A program made the position numbers and the translations under genes. Shown piece by piece: positions 16,393-26,500 of a DNA stretch of 64,000 bases (its first letter is position 1; every line of letters starts with the position of its first letter). Source of the stretch: Isosphaeraceae bacterium (GTDB lineage Bacteria > Planctomycetota > Planctomycetia > Isosphaerales > Isosphaeraceae); the NCBI GenBank assembly GCA_026004735.1, contig BPJS01000001.1:372001-436000 (forward strand), read 5' to 3'. A model generated the notes under the pieces. The model saw only the letters and a program-made list of their open reading frames with translations. It made no database searches and was not told the DNA's origin.

Positions 16393-17586
16393 ATGATGCC
16401 GATGACGCGTCGCGATTTGGAAATTCTTTTGGACCATCCCGACCGGCGGGACTATGTGGTCAGCGCGTATGTGGATCTTCGGGTCACGGATGGCTTCCGC
16501 CGGGGTGGGGATGTGGAGACGATTCTCCGCAATCTAGGCCGCGAGGCGCGGGCCTCGCTGGCCGAGGCCAAGGCCCGCAAGTCGCTGGATGAGGCGTTGG
16601 ACGATGTGATCCGGATGGCGAGTGCGACGGAGCCAGCGGCGCGCGGCGTGGCCTGTTTTCGGGGGATTGAGCGGGGTTTGCGCCATGTGGTGGCGCTCGA
16701 TTTTGCGGTGGCCACGCGGCTGGTGATCGACGAGGAGCCGTTTGTCCTTCCGCTGCTGGTCCAGTGGTACACCGCGCCGCGGTGTTTGGCCGCGCAGGTC
16801 GATTCGCATGGGGTGCGGCTGTATGAGCGGTATGGGGGAGTGACCGAGCCGGTGGCGTCGCGGATCCGCGATGTGGCCGACGACGCCAGCCGTCTGAACT
16901 TCAAGCGTCAGAATGGCCACGAGTGGCACGAGCATCTGTCGGATCTGGATCATGATCCGTTCCTGCGGGCCGGCGCCGAGGAGATTGCGGCGTGGGCGCG
17001 GGGGGGAGCGTTCGATTGGGTGGTGGTTTTTGGCCCGTCGCCGATCACGGCGGCGGTGGTGCGGCGGTTGCCGCGGGAGGTGGCGGCCCGGGTGGTTGAA
17101 GGTGGATCGATCGACCGCTCCGAGGGTCTGGACGGGGTTGCCCAGCGGCTTGAGGCGGTGCTGGCCGAGGTGCAAGCCCGCCAGGTTCGCCAGGTTCTTG
17201 AGGAGTTTCAGGGTCGTTGGAAGGAGGGTCATCTGCTGGCCGATGGCGCGACCGAGACCCTGGACGCGCTCCAGCAAGGCCGCGCCGAGCAGGTTCTGGT
17301 GGGTCCGCGCCGGGATCTGGGGGGAGCGCGGTGCCCGGCCTGCGGCTATCGGTTTGGTGCGCCGATTGGTCAGTGTGTTTACTGCCAGACGCCGACCCGG
17401 ACGGTCAACGCGCTGCAGGAGATTCTCCGGCTGGCGATGCGGCAGCAGGTACCGGTGTTGATTCTGGAGGATGCGGAAGCGGCCCGGGTGCTGAGCCGCA
17501 ATGGCCAGGTGGCCGCGTTGCTTCGAGCCGATCTGAACTGGTCGCGGTCGGGCGGGGGGAGGGTGCCAGCCCGGTTCAGTGCCTGA
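16393..17586 (+). CDS. eRF1/Vms1-like bacterial release-factor-fold protein (baeRF family)
   Basis: A 397-residue protein with the layout of the bacterial eRF1-like (baeRF) proteins. An N-terminal alpha/beta domain (VVSAYVDLRV; VACFRGIERGLRHVVALDFA) is followed by a central RNase-H-like domain (CLAAQVDSHGVRLYERYGG; FDWVVVFGPSPITAAVVRRL; IDRSEGLDGVAQRLEAVLAE). A C-terminal domain carries a zinc-ribbon-like CPACG ... CVYC pair. Relatives act on or near ribosomes; Vms1 cleaves peptidyl-tRNA in eukaryotes, and baeRF proteins are proposed to do similar work. The start is uncertain: ATGs at 16372, 16393, 16396 and 16402 are all in frame and none has a good ribosome binding site; conserved sequence begins at TRRDLEILLDHPD. 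Confidence 0.65.
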   Translation: MMPMTRRDLEILLDHPDRRDYVVSAYVDLRVTDGFRRGGDVETILRNLGREARASLAEAKARKSLDEALDDVIRMASATEPAARGVACFRGIERGLRHVVALDFAVATRLVIDEEPFVLPLLVQWYTAPRCLAAQVDSHGVRLYERYGGVTEPVASRIRDVADDASRLNFKRQNGHEWHEHLSDLDHDPFLRAGAEEIAAWARGGAFDWVVVFGPSPITAAVVRRLPREVAARVVEGGSIDRSEGLDGVAQRLEAVLAEVQARQVRQVLEEFQGRWKEGHLLADGATETLDALQQGRAEQVLVGPRRDLGGARCPACGYRFGAPIGQCVYCQTPTRTVNALQEILRLAMRQQVPVLILEDAEAARVLSRNGQVAALLRADLNWSRSGGGRVPARFSA

Positions 17587-17661
17587 AGGGCCGCCCTGGG
17601 GCTGGCGCCCCGGGGCGATGCCTGGGTGCGACCGAGGCGATTGCCGGGGTGGCGCCGGCTC

Positions 17662-18426
17662 TCAGATGAGGCTTTCCAGGAGGAGCTTGAGCTTGCGGAC
17701 CTCGAGTTCGACATCGAACGGGTTGTCGGGCTGGTCGAGGATGGAGACGGTCAGCGCGCGGGCGTAACCGAACCGTTCGAGCTGGTTGATGATCCGGCCG
17801 TATTCGACCAGCCCCTGGCCGACCCGGACCTGAAATTCGCCGGGTTTGCGGCCGGTGTCGCGGAAGTGGACGTTTTGGACATAGGGGAGGACTTCGTCGA
17901 AAGGTGCGTTCTGGTGGGGGCCGTTGATGTAGTGGCTGGGATCGAGCGTCAGGGCTAGGCCGGGCACGGCCTGGCAGAGCGCGACGGCTGTGGCGGGGTG
18001 GGCAGTGAGGGTCTGGGAGTGGGTTTCGAGGGCGATGACCAGGCCGTCGGTTCCGGCCTCTTCGACCAGGGCGCGGAGCCGGCGCTGCTCGTCGGCCAGC
18101 GGGGTGCCGAGCGGGGATGCGGGCATCGTGATGACCGAGACCATCAGCCCCTTGGCCAGGCGGCGGATAGCGGCGAAGGAACGGCTGGAGGCCTGGGCCT
18201 CTTCGGGGGGGAGCCGGACGTCCAGGGCGGCGATGGCCAGCCCAGGCCCCTGGCGGATGCGGGCGATGGCGGCGTCGGGGTTTTCGGTGACCTCGGCGAG
18301 CCGCAGATGCGGACCGTCGGGGTGGATGGCCAGCTCGACCTTCTGAAACTCCAGCTCGAGCATCTGGCGAAGCGCTTCGTCCAACGGCTTGCGTGCAAAG
18401 CAGAGCGTGCTGCAGGCGACGAACAC
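17662..18426 (-). CDS. Sugar phosphate isomerase/epimerase-like TIM barrel protein
   Basis: A 254-residue protein of the xylose-isomerase-like TIM barrel (AP_endonuc_2) superfamily: CFARKPLDEALRQMLELEFQ and KVELAIH at the first strands, then LVIALETHSQTLTAHPATAV, LALTLDPSHYINGP and VQNVHFRDTGRKPGEFQVRV. The metal ligands of the family (Glu of ALETH, Asp/His of DPSHY, His of VHFRD, and a late Glu in GQGLVEYGRI) are present. Members isomerise or epimerise sugars; the substrate cannot be told. The start is GTG, backed by a strong AGGAGG five bases upstream. It converges on the baeRF gene, with 75 bases between the stops. Confidence 0.8.
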   Translation of the reverse strand: MFVACSTLCFARKPLDEALRQMLELEFQKVELAIHPDGPHLRLAEVTENPDAAIARIRQGPGLAIAALDVRLPPEEAQASSRSFAAIRRLAKGLMVSVITMPASPLGTPLADEQRRLRALVEEAGTDGLVIALETHSQTLTAHPATAVALCQAVPGLALTLDPSHYINGPHQNAPFDEVLPYVQNVHFRDTGRKPGEFQVRVGQGLVEYGRIINQLERFGYARALTVSILDQPDNPFDVELEVRKLKLLLESLI

Positions 18427-18431
18427 CGACT

Positions 18432-18437
18432 CCTCCT
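18432..18437 (-). promoter_or_regulatory. Ribosome binding site that fixes a GTG start
   Basis: AGGAGG on the minus strand five bases before GTG at 18426. It decides the start of the isomerase-like gene, for which no ATG is available near the conserved N-terminus (FVACSTLCFARKPLDEAL). Confidence 0.75.
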
Positions 18438-18507
18438 ACCCTCCCTGAGGCGGCCTGACTGCGGCCGCCGCCCGGTCTCGATCCAGGTCTTCCTGCTGGG
18501 ATGAATC

Positions 18508-21500
18508 TTAGCGGAGGCGACGGCTGGGCGATAGGTCAGTCGGGCGACCGGCGCCGTCCGGCTCGGCGGCGATGCGTTCGGCGGCGGCCACGGCGCGGCG
18601 GGTTCGCCGGGAGCGCATCAAGCGGGCGAAGTCGGCGTAGCGTCGTGCCCGGTAGGCCTGGAGGGCTTCGATCAGAGCGCGGTGCATGCGTCGACCGGGT
18701 TCGATGGTTTCCTCGCCGCTGAGGCTCAGGTCGTCGATCCAGAGGGTTCCCGGCTCGGCTGCCAGCCATTCGAGCCGGACACGGAGGGTGTCCAGGCCAT
18801 GGGGTGGCAGTTCGAGCAGCCGCAGTCGGCTTTCGGCCCAGTCGGGTCCGGCGGTCAGGTCAGCGCGGCGGACGACGGCCTGGCCGTCGGCTTCGCCTTC
18901 AAACCAGATCCGGACCCGGCGTCCGGGCTGGTCGGCGCGGAGCCAGAGGCGGGCGGTGAGGGCCGGACCATCGGGGGGCAGGAAGGGCGCGCTCGAGACA
19001 GCGGCCGAAGCTTGTGCGGCGTCGAGCCGGAGCGCGGTCTGACCGCTGTGGGGGCGGACGGGGTCGAGGCTGACACGGGCCGCGTCGCTCGTGGCGTTCC
19101 AGCCGGGCGTGGACTGAGGCCCACCACCAGCGGCGGCAGGGGCGGGGGGCGTGGTGGCGGCTTGGGGTGGTTCGAAGCCGGGCAGGGGCGGTCCCACCAG
19201 GCCCTCGGTCCAGTCGGTCCGGCCCAGCCGTGCGGCCAGTTCCTCGGCCTCGGCGTCGAGGCGGGCCAGGTCGGGCAGATAGGTTTCCTGAGGCTCGATG
19301 GTGGCGTCGGCGTCGGCGATGCGGAGCGTGGTCAGGCCGTAAGGCGGTAGCCGCAGGACGAGGGTCCGGCCGCCGTTTTCCGCCTCGGCCGGTTCGAGGC
19401 GGACGTCGCGGCCCAGATCGTCGATTGTGGTGGCTGGCGCGGTGTCGAGCCGCGCGGCTTGAAGGATTTCGTAGGGGGTGTCGTTGGCGATGACCAGGTA
19501 CGTTCGGCGATCGCGGGACCACCAGCGCAGGGCAACCCCGGAAGTCAGCCGGGGTCGGGGCGGGGTGGGATCGGCCGGTGCGGGCAAGGCCCGGAAGAGG
19601 CGGGCAAAGCGTGCCAGTTCGGCTTCGTGGCCAGCGGCCTGCCGGGTGCCGACGAGCACCCAGCGGGGGTCGATCGCGGCGACGGCATGGACCAGCGTGT
19701 TTTCGAGCTGGTCGGTCTCGGATTCGAGGTTGAGGGCGCCGTCGGGCGGGATCGGGTCGAGGAGGGTAGCGCCCCGGGCAGGTCGGGCGGCCACGATGGC
19801 ATCGAGCTCGGGGCTGGCGGCCAGGTCCTGAGACAGCTCATCGCTGGTTGCGAGGCTGCGGAGCAGCAACGGCTCGCTTCCGGCGGGCCAGCGTGCCGGG
19901 TCGAAGCCGACGGCGCGCCAGGCTTCGTCGGGCGGCAGGCCGGCGCGTTCGGCGCGGCGTGCTTCACGCCCCGCGGGGCCGTCGTCGAGGCGCGGCGTGG
20001 CGATCGCCAGAGTGGCGCCGGGCGCGGCCTCGGCGACGGCGTGAGCCCAGGCGAGGTAGCTTGCCCCCAGCCGCGCCGCCCGCCAATCGTCCCAGGCGCG
20101 TCGGGCGGGTCCGGTGACAAACGCGGCGCGTTGGGCAAACCGGTCTGGCTGGCCGCTCAGTCCGGGAACCTGCGGACCGCCGGCGACGGCAAAGCTCGCC
20201 TTGGCGAAGGCCTGGTAGGTTGCGTCGTCGAGGCCGGAATCGACCGGTCCGGCGACCGTCGGACCGGCTCCGACCGCGAGCACGACGCCCACCAGGTTGG
20301 GGTGGGTCAAGCGCACGGCGGCGGTGGCGGCCAGCCGGGCTTGGAGCGCGGTTGCGACGGCTGGATGGAGCGCGTTGTAGACACCCTCGGGCTGGCCCTG
20401 CGCGTCGATGCGCACCAGGTTTTGGGCGACGGCTTCGGGCGAGCTGGGCGGAGCCAGGCCCGGCAGGGTTCCGGCGGGGTCGACCCGGACCAAAGCGGAC
20501 AGGCCGCTGCGGCCGAGCACACGAAGCATCAGGGCCAGGGAGTCGGGCGCTGTGACATCCTCGGCCGCCTGCCCTTGGAGCCGGAGCCGGCCAGCGCGAT
20601 CGGCTAGCTCGGCGGGTAGGACGACGGCGGCCGCCCCGACATGCCGGAGGTATCCGGCCAGGTTTTGGGCCATCGTGAGCACGTCGGCCGAGGGCGCGGC
20701 GTCGGTCTGGCCTCCGAATCGATCGAGGGCACCGGGCGCCGAGGCGTCGAGGGCCAGCAGCCGGCCGGCCTCGCCGTGGGTTTCCACGAGTGGGGCCGGA
20801 CTTGGCTCGCTGGGGAGGGCGTCCAGGCGGATCGAGCGAAGCCGGATCGGACCGGTCTGGCCCTGGTTGGCGACGATGGCCACGACCTCGGTGGCGTCGG
20901 GCCAGACCCACCAGGAGGAGGTGGATGGTCGGCCCCGGGCGTCGAGCAGGATGCGCGGCGGGTTGCCGTCGCGGCCAAGTGCCACGAGTGCGATGGCCAG
21001 ATCCGAGCGCGGACCGGCGGCGACGTCGACGGTGAGCCGATGGGGCTGGCCGGGTCTGGGGGGCGTCAGGGGGACGGCTGTCCAGGCGAGGCTATTGCCG
21101 TCGGCCGGAGGCAGTTCGACCGTGTCGGACCGACTGATCCAATCCCGGATCCGATCACGCAAGCCTGGGGCGGTCAGGGCGGCTTGGGGGATCGGCCAGG
21201 TCTGGCCCTGCTTCGGCGATCGGCCCTGGGCGTAGGGCCGTCCGCCGCGGAAGTCGGCCACGTCGTGCGCGGCCGATTCGGGTTTTGGCGGCGTGGGCGG
21301 GGAGGGGGAGAGGACGACCAGCGTCGAGCGTCGGATCACGCTGACCGGGGTTCCTGGCTTCTTGTTTCTCCGCAGCCAGCGGAGCAGCCGCAGGCCCTCG
21401 CCGGCGGCCGCGTCGGCCGGTTCCCAGGTGGCCTGAACTTCGAGCAGGTAGGTTCCTTCCTGGTCGGGTAAGACGAGGGTCATCATCCGGCCTGGGGGGA

Positions 21501-22197
21501 CCGGCTGGTTGGTGGGGAGAACCTCGGGCGCTGGGTCGAGCCGCCAGACGGCCGGCCCGCCCCGGATGGGGCGCAACTGGGCCGAGTAGCGGACGGCGAC
21601 CTGGGTCGGTTCGGGTGTGAGCAGATGGAAGCCGATCGACAAGGGCACCTGTTCGGCGGGAGCGTAGAGGCCCTCGCCGTGTCCGAGCTGGACCCGGAGG
21701 GCGTCCCAGGCGAGCTGGCGGAGGCGGACCCGGACGGTGGCCTGGGGTAGGGTTGTCTGGGGACCCTCAAGCACGGAGGCCAGGGCGAATCGGGTTCGAC
21801 TGCCGCCGGCGTCGACCAGCAGGGCGGCGGTCAAGGGCGCCTCGACCAGCAATCGGACGCGTCCTTGCGGTTGGGAGCCGAGCCGCCAGGCGTCGGGGAG
21901 CTGGGGGTGGGGCCGGGGCGGGTCGGTTGCGTCGGGCGCTGGCCAGCCGCGGCCTGGCTCGGGGACGGCCACGGCATCGAGGATCCGTCCGCCCACCACG
22001 GAAGCATCGACGACGACCGTGCCCGGCGGCGGGGCAGCGCGATCGGGCAGCGGTGGCAGCTCGGGCGCCTGCCAGTCCAGCTCCAGGGCGATCTGAACCG
22101 GCGCAGCTTCGTCGCCACGGACTGATCCCAGGCCCGCCAGGGCCAGTAGCCCAGCGAGCGTCGTGATCGCCCGTCGCAGACGCCATCCTGTGCGCAT
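18508..22197 (-). CDS. Large exported protein with TIM-barrel-like and carbohydrate-binding-like regions
   Basis: A 1229-residue protein with a signal peptide (ITTLAGLLALAGLGSVRGDE). I do not recognise a single known family across it. Visible features: beta-rich N-terminal part (to about 480); a middle part with alternating helices and strands that looks like a glycoside-hydrolase-type barrel (ADVLTMAQNLAGYLRHVGAA, AVVLPAELADRAGRL; LVGVVLAVGAGPTVAGPVDS; ASYLAWAHAVAEAAPGATLA); and a C-terminal jelly-roll-like module (HSGQTALRLDAAQASAAVS; TLWIDDLSLSGEETIEPGRR) as in carbohydrate-binding domains. A role in polysaccharide handling outside the cell is inference. The ATG at 22197 fits a signal peptide; an upstream in-frame start (22299) would put 34 non-signal residues before it. 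It is divergent from the hydrolase gene at 22456. Confidence 0.7.
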   Translation of the reverse strand: MRTGWRLRRAITTLAGLLALAGLGSVRGDEAAPVQIALELDWQAPELPPLPDRAAPPPGTVVVDASVVGGRILDAVAVPEPGRGWPAPDATDPPRPHPQLPDAWRLGSQPQGRVRLLVEAPLTAALLVDAGGSRTRFALASVLEGPQTTLPQATVRVRLRQLAWDALRVQLGHGEGLYAPAEQVPLSIGFHLLTPEPTQVAVRYSAQLRPIRGGPAVWRLDPAPEVLPTNQPVPPGRMMTLVLPDQEGTYLLEVQATWEPADAAAGEGLRLLRWLRRNKKPGTPVSVIRRSTLVVLSPSPPTPPKPESAAHDVADFRGGRPYAQGRSPKQGQTWPIPQAALTAPGLRDRIRDWISRSDTVELPPADGNSLAWTAVPLTPPRPGQPHRLTVDVAAGPRSDLAIALVALGRDGNPPRILLDARGRPSTSSWWVWPDATEVVAIVANQGQTGPIRLRSIRLDALPSEPSPAPLVETHGEAGRLLALDASAPGALDRFGGQTDAAPSADVLTMAQNLAGYLRHVGAAAVVLPAELADRAGRLRLQGQAAEDVTAPDSLALMLRVLGRSGLSALVRVDPAGTLPGLAPPSSPEAVAQNLVRIDAQGQPEGVYNALHPAVATALQARLAATAAVRLTHPNLVGVVLAVGAGPTVAGPVDSGLDDATYQAFAKASFAVAGGPQVPGLSGQPDRFAQRAAFVTGPARRAWDDWRAARLGASYLAWAHAVAEAAPGATLAIATPRLDDGPAGREARRAERAGLPPDEAWRAVGFDPARWPAGSEPLLLRSLATSDELSQDLAASPELDAIVAARPARGATLLDPIPPDGALNLESETDQLENTLVHAVAAIDPRWVLVGTRQAAGHEAELARFARLFRALPAPADPTPPRPRLTSGVALRWWSRDRRTYLVIANDTPYEILQAARLDTAPATTIDDLGRDVRLEPAEAENGGRTLVLRLPPYGLTTLRIADADATIEPQETYLPDLARLDAEAEELAARLGRTDWTEGLVGPPLPGFEPPQAATTPPAPAAAGGGPQSTPGWNATSDAARVSLDPVRPHSGQTALRLDAAQASAAVSSAPFLPPDGPALTARLWLRADQPGRRVRIWFEGEADGQAVVRRADLTAGPDWAESRLRLLELPPHGLDTLRVRLEWLAAEPGTLWIDDLSLSGEETIEPGRRMHRALIEALQAYRARRYADFARLMRSRRTRRAVAAAERIAAEPDGAGRPTDLSPSRRLR

Positions 22198-22448
22198 GCC
22201 CGGTTGCCGGTGCCCTCTGGCTGGGGATTCGGAAGCCGTGCCGACGGAGGGCCTCCTCCCGACCGTCGTGGGGTTCCGGGACGAGTCGGAACGGCCCACG
22301 CCCGGCGGGCCGAACCTTCGTCTCAGAAAGTGTTCGGCTTAAGGTCTCTTGCGGCTCCAGGAAAAATCGGCAGAATCTGGCGGAACGGGCCGTGGCTCAA
22401 GCCGGCGGAAAAATCGGCCGATCATCGGAAGCGGGGTTTTCGGTCTTC

Positions 22449-22455
22449 AGGGAGG
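22449..22455 (+). promoter_or_regulatory. Ribosome binding site favouring GTG 22462 over ATG 22456
   Basis: AGGGAGG touches the ATG at 22456 with no spacer but stands six bases before an in-frame GTG at 22462. The GTG is therefore the likelier true start of the hydrolase, two codons shorter. Confidence 0.55.
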
Positions 22456-23592
22456 ATGACCGTGCCGCCGAGAGTGCGGGGACCGCTGCGGCTGGGGCTG
22501 GTCGCGCTGCTGGTGGCGCCGCCGGGTGAGGGCGTGCCCGCGGGCGTTGCGGCCGACCCGCCGCGGAGCCGGCAAATCGCTGGCTCGCTGGGTGGGCCGT
22601 ACCGCCACGGCGTGGTCCGAGCCGAGGCGTTGGGTCGGGGAGCGCGGTCCTATTGGCTTTATGAGCCAGCCGAACCGACTCCCGAGGAACCGGCGCCGGT
22701 CGTGGTATTTCTGCACGGCTGGCTGGCCGTCAATCCCGGGGTTTACGGTGCCTGGATTGAACATCTGACGCGATCTGGGTGCGTCGTGATTTATCCCCGC
22801 TACCAGGCGGACTGGACCACACCGCCGGCGGAGTTTTTGCCGAACGCGGCCAGCGCGATCGCCGACGCGTTGGACGTGCTGGCCACAGCGCCGGGGCGCG
22901 TTCGCCCGGACCGCTCGCGGGTGGGCCTGATTGGCCATTCGGCCGGAGCCAATCTGGCGGTGATGCTGGCGGCGGGGCGTCCTGACGGGCTGCCCCAGCC
23001 GCGGGCGGTCGTGGCGGTGATGCCTGGGGAGGTGCTGCCGATTGACCAGCCCAGCCCGGCCGACCTGCCGGCCGAGACCCGGCTTCTGGTCGTCGTCGGG
23101 GATCGTGACGCGGTGGTCGGCGATGCGCGCGCCCGGCAGATTTTCGCCGCCGCCACCCTGATTCCTCCGGAGAATAAGGAATATCTCTACTACCGGACTC
23201 AGCGGCATGCGCCGATGCCCCTGGTGGCCGATCATCTGGCCCCGACGGCGGCGCTGGCCGGATACGACTCGGGTGATGGTCCGTTTCGGCTGATCCAGAT
23301 GGCCCGGGCGGGGTTGGACCACCTTGATCGAGCAGGGTTTTGGGAGGCGGCCGACCTAGCTCTCCGGGCCGGCTTTGAGGATTTGAGCCTCGACCAGGCG
23401 ACCGATCACGGAGCCCGGCTCCGCCAGTTGGGCCGCGGGATTCCAGGCATTGAGCTGCTCGGCCCGCTCAATGGCGACGACCTGGCGCGGCTGCCTCGGG
23501 TGGCGGTGCCGGTGGTCAGTTGGCGGCAGTGGGAGGTGTTGCCCCGGCGAACGGCGGCGTCGGGTTCACCAGGCGAGCTGCAACGCCGCTAG
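22456..23592 (+). CDS. Exported alpha/beta hydrolase
   Basis: A 378-residue protein with an N-terminal hydrophobic signal (RGPLRLGLVALLVAPPGEGV) and an alpha/beta hydrolase fold. The oxyanion segment is VVVFLHGWLAVNPG, the nucleophile elbow GLIGHSAGANLAVMLAAG (GHSAG), the acid LVVVGDRDAVVGDA, and a His in RTQRHAPMPLVADHLA. The spacing and the elbow resemble the chlorophyllase/PAF-acetylhydrolase group; substrate unknown. The start is either ATG 22456 or, better spaced from the ribosome binding site, GTG 22462. The last 27 bases overlap the end of the convergent kinase gene. Confidence 0.8.
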   Translation: MTVPPRVRGPLRLGLVALLVAPPGEGVPAGVAADPPRSRQIAGSLGGPYRHGVVRAEALGRGARSYWLYEPAEPTPEEPAPVVVFLHGWLAVNPGVYGAWIEHLTRSGCVVIYPRYQADWTTPPAEFLPNAASAIADALDVLATAPGRVRPDRSRVGLIGHSAGANLAVMLAAGRPDGLPQPRAVVAVMPGEVLPIDQPSPADLPAETRLLVVVGDRDAVVGDARARQIFAAATLIPPENKEYLYYRTQRHAPMPLVADHLAPTAALAGYDSGDGPFRLIQMARAGLDHLDRAGFWEAADLALRAGFEDLSLDQATDHGARLRQLGRGIPGIELLGPLNGDDLARLPRVAVPVVSWRQWEVLPRRTAASGSPGELQRR

Positions 23593-26500
23593 TTCGCTGG
23601 CCAGACGATCGAGCCGCCAGACCTGAACGGCCTTGTCGTCGCCCGAGGTGGCCAGCAGCCGCCCTTGGGGGTCGAAGGCGATGGCGCCGATGGCCCCGCG
23701 GTGGCCGGGCAACCGGACCAGGGGCTGGTAGCGGCCTGAGAGGTCGCGGCGGAGCAGAGCGAGGCCGCCTTGCTGGAAGCCCAAGGCCAGGGTCACGCCG
23801 TCGGGCGCGAAGGTCAGGGCGGTCACTTGATCGTCGGCCAGGTCGGGGACGAGGATGGGATCGCCGAGGCGGCCGGTCGTGACGTCGATGGGCCGGGCCA
23901 GGCCCTGAGAATCGACGGCCACGAGGGCGGTACCGTCCTCGGAGGCAGCGATCAAGCGAGAGTTGGTCAACCGGCCCGACCAGGGCAGCGGCCGGGCAAC
24001 GATCCGCGACCCGGCGTCGTCCAGATCCCAGGCGTGGACGACGCCCTCCAGGTTGGTGGCGTAGAGGCGGTGGCCGTTGCGGGCTAGGGCCAGCATGTAC
24101 CAGGGCGCGACCCCGCGGCGTGGGCCGCCGGGCGCGGGCCGGATCATCGGCGAGGGTGAGGGTGGCTCGGTTCGGATCGGCCGAAGCGGATTCGATTCGG
24201 CGTCGCTCCACAGATAGAGGCGGTCCTGCCGGGCTAGCGCGACCAGGGTGCCCTGACGCCCGCTGGCCAGTGGGATGATCCAGGCGGGCGCGGGCCGACG
24301 ATCCGGCGGCGGGGCAGTGCGGCGGTTCCAGCGTGCGCCGTCCTGGTCCTCGATTTCGTCCCAGGTCCAGCCGCGAGGCGGAGCGGCCGCATCCAGGCGA
24401 ATCCGTTTCAGTCCTTCAGGGCCCGCGGCCAGCAGGTCGTTGCCGCCGACCCAGGTGATGTTCAGGACGGCATCCTCGCCCGGTTCTTCGGCCGCCGCGC
24501 AGGCCGGCTGGTCCAGCTTCCAGAGCCGCAACGGCGCATTCCAGAGCGCGATGGCCAGGGTCTGGCCGCTGGCGTCGAAGGCCAGGCTAACCGGCCGCGA
24601 GTCGAACCCCGCCAGCCGCTCCCGACCCACCGGGGCGATGAACGTCCAGAGCCGCAGGGTATCGCCGGTCGTGGCGGCGACGGTGCGCCCATCGGGCGAG
24701 AAGGCCAGATCGCCGACGCGCTCGGGCGTCCGCGCGGTGGCGACCAGGGAGTTGGTCCGAGGCTCCCAGAATTCGATGCCCGAACCCCAGCCGGCCAACG
24801 CCAGGACCGAGCCATCGGGGCTGAAGCGGAGCAAATGAACAAATTTTTGCTGGTGATACAGGCCGAGCAGGGTGCTGGGGCGGGTGCCTTCCCAGAAGCG
24901 GACCGTGCCGTCGGAAATGGCCGCGGCCAGCAAGTCGCCGGGGCCGAGAGCCACGGCGGTCACCTGGCCGGGCAGGCCGGTGATCTGTCCGAGGAGCTGA
25001 CCGTCGTCGGTGGCGATCAGTTGGATGGTCTCGGGTTCGTCCTCCGGATCGCCGCCGAACCGCGACCAGGCGACGGCCAGGAGGCTCGAATCGGGCGCGA
25101 TGGCCACCATCGGTGCCTGCCAGAGAGGCCGGCCGCGGCCGCGGCCCGGCTCGGCGGCGGCGTGGGGATCGGTCAGGACGGCGATCGGAACGGCCGGATT
25201 GTCGGGATCCCAGAGCGTGGCCCGGAGGTGGATTTCCTGGAATCCCGGGCCGGAGGGACCGCGGGGCCGGTCGATTGTGATCAGCCGCCGGCCGTTGGGG
25301 GTTGCCAGGACGTTTTCGACAATGCGATCGGGCATCCGCAGCTCGGCGTAGCGGGCTCCGGTTTCCGGGACCAGGAGGGCCAGACCGGCCTGATCGGGTT
25401 CGACGACCACGAGCCAGGGTCCGGCCGCGGCCAGTCGGGACCCGAGTCGGGGGCCGTTGCGTTGGGGGAGCCGGATCGGGATGTTGGGGGCCGGGCGGTC
25501 GCCGTAGGCCAGCCGGATCCGGCGGGTTGGCGCGATGGCCTGGGGGTCGTGAAGGACCAGCTCGGCGCCGTCGTCGGCCAGGGTGGCGACCCGGTTTCCG
25601 TCGGCGGCGAAGGCCACGCCCCAGGCGCCGGTGCTTTCCAGGACCGGGCCGGCTTCGAGGTCGCGGAGGGCGAGCAGTTCGATGGCTTCGTTGCGGAGCT
25701 GGGATCGCAAGGGGGAGTCGGGTCCGACCAGGCCAACGGCCTCGCGGAGCCGGGCCAGGCCCTCGCGGCGGCTATTGGGCAGGGCCGAGCGGCGAATCAG
25801 GCTGGCCTCGCTGGCCAGTTGCCGTGCCCGAGCCTCTTCCGAGCGGCGAACGGCGATCCGCGTCTCTTCGAGGGCGGTCTGGGCGGCGTCGCGTGCCACC
25901 TGGGCTTCGTTGCGTTGCTGGAGCACGGTCCAGTAGGCCCAGGAGACGACCGTCAGGACGATGGCGACGGCGGCCAGCGAGACGGAGGTCGAGAACGGAT
26001 GGCGGCGGGCAAACCGCGCGAATCGGCCCAGGGGGCCAATGCGGCGGGCGCGCACCGGCAAGCCGGCCTGGAACCGCGCCAGATCGTCGGCCAGGTCCTG
26101 GGCGCGGGCGTAACGGTCGGCCGGCCGCTTAGCCAGAGCCTTGAGCACGATGGTTTCCAGGTCGCGAGGCACGCGGGGATCGAGCTTGCGGGGAGGGACT
26201 GGCTCGACGGTGGTGATCTGGCGGATCAGTTCGGCGGTTCCGGTGCCGTCGAAGGCTGGCCGCAGCGCGATCAGTTCGTAGAGGGTGGCGCCGAGGCTGA
26301 AGACGTCGGTGCGGCCGTCGACTGGGGCGTTAGTCGCCTGCTCGGGGCTCATGTAGCGGGGCGTTCCGAGCGGGGCGCCGGATTGGGTCAGGGCCGGGTC
26401 GGCTTCGCGGCGGGCCAGGCCGAAGTCGGCCACCCAGGCCATTCCCCGCCGGTCGATCAAGAGATTGGACGGCTTGATGTCGCGGTGGACGACGCCGCGG

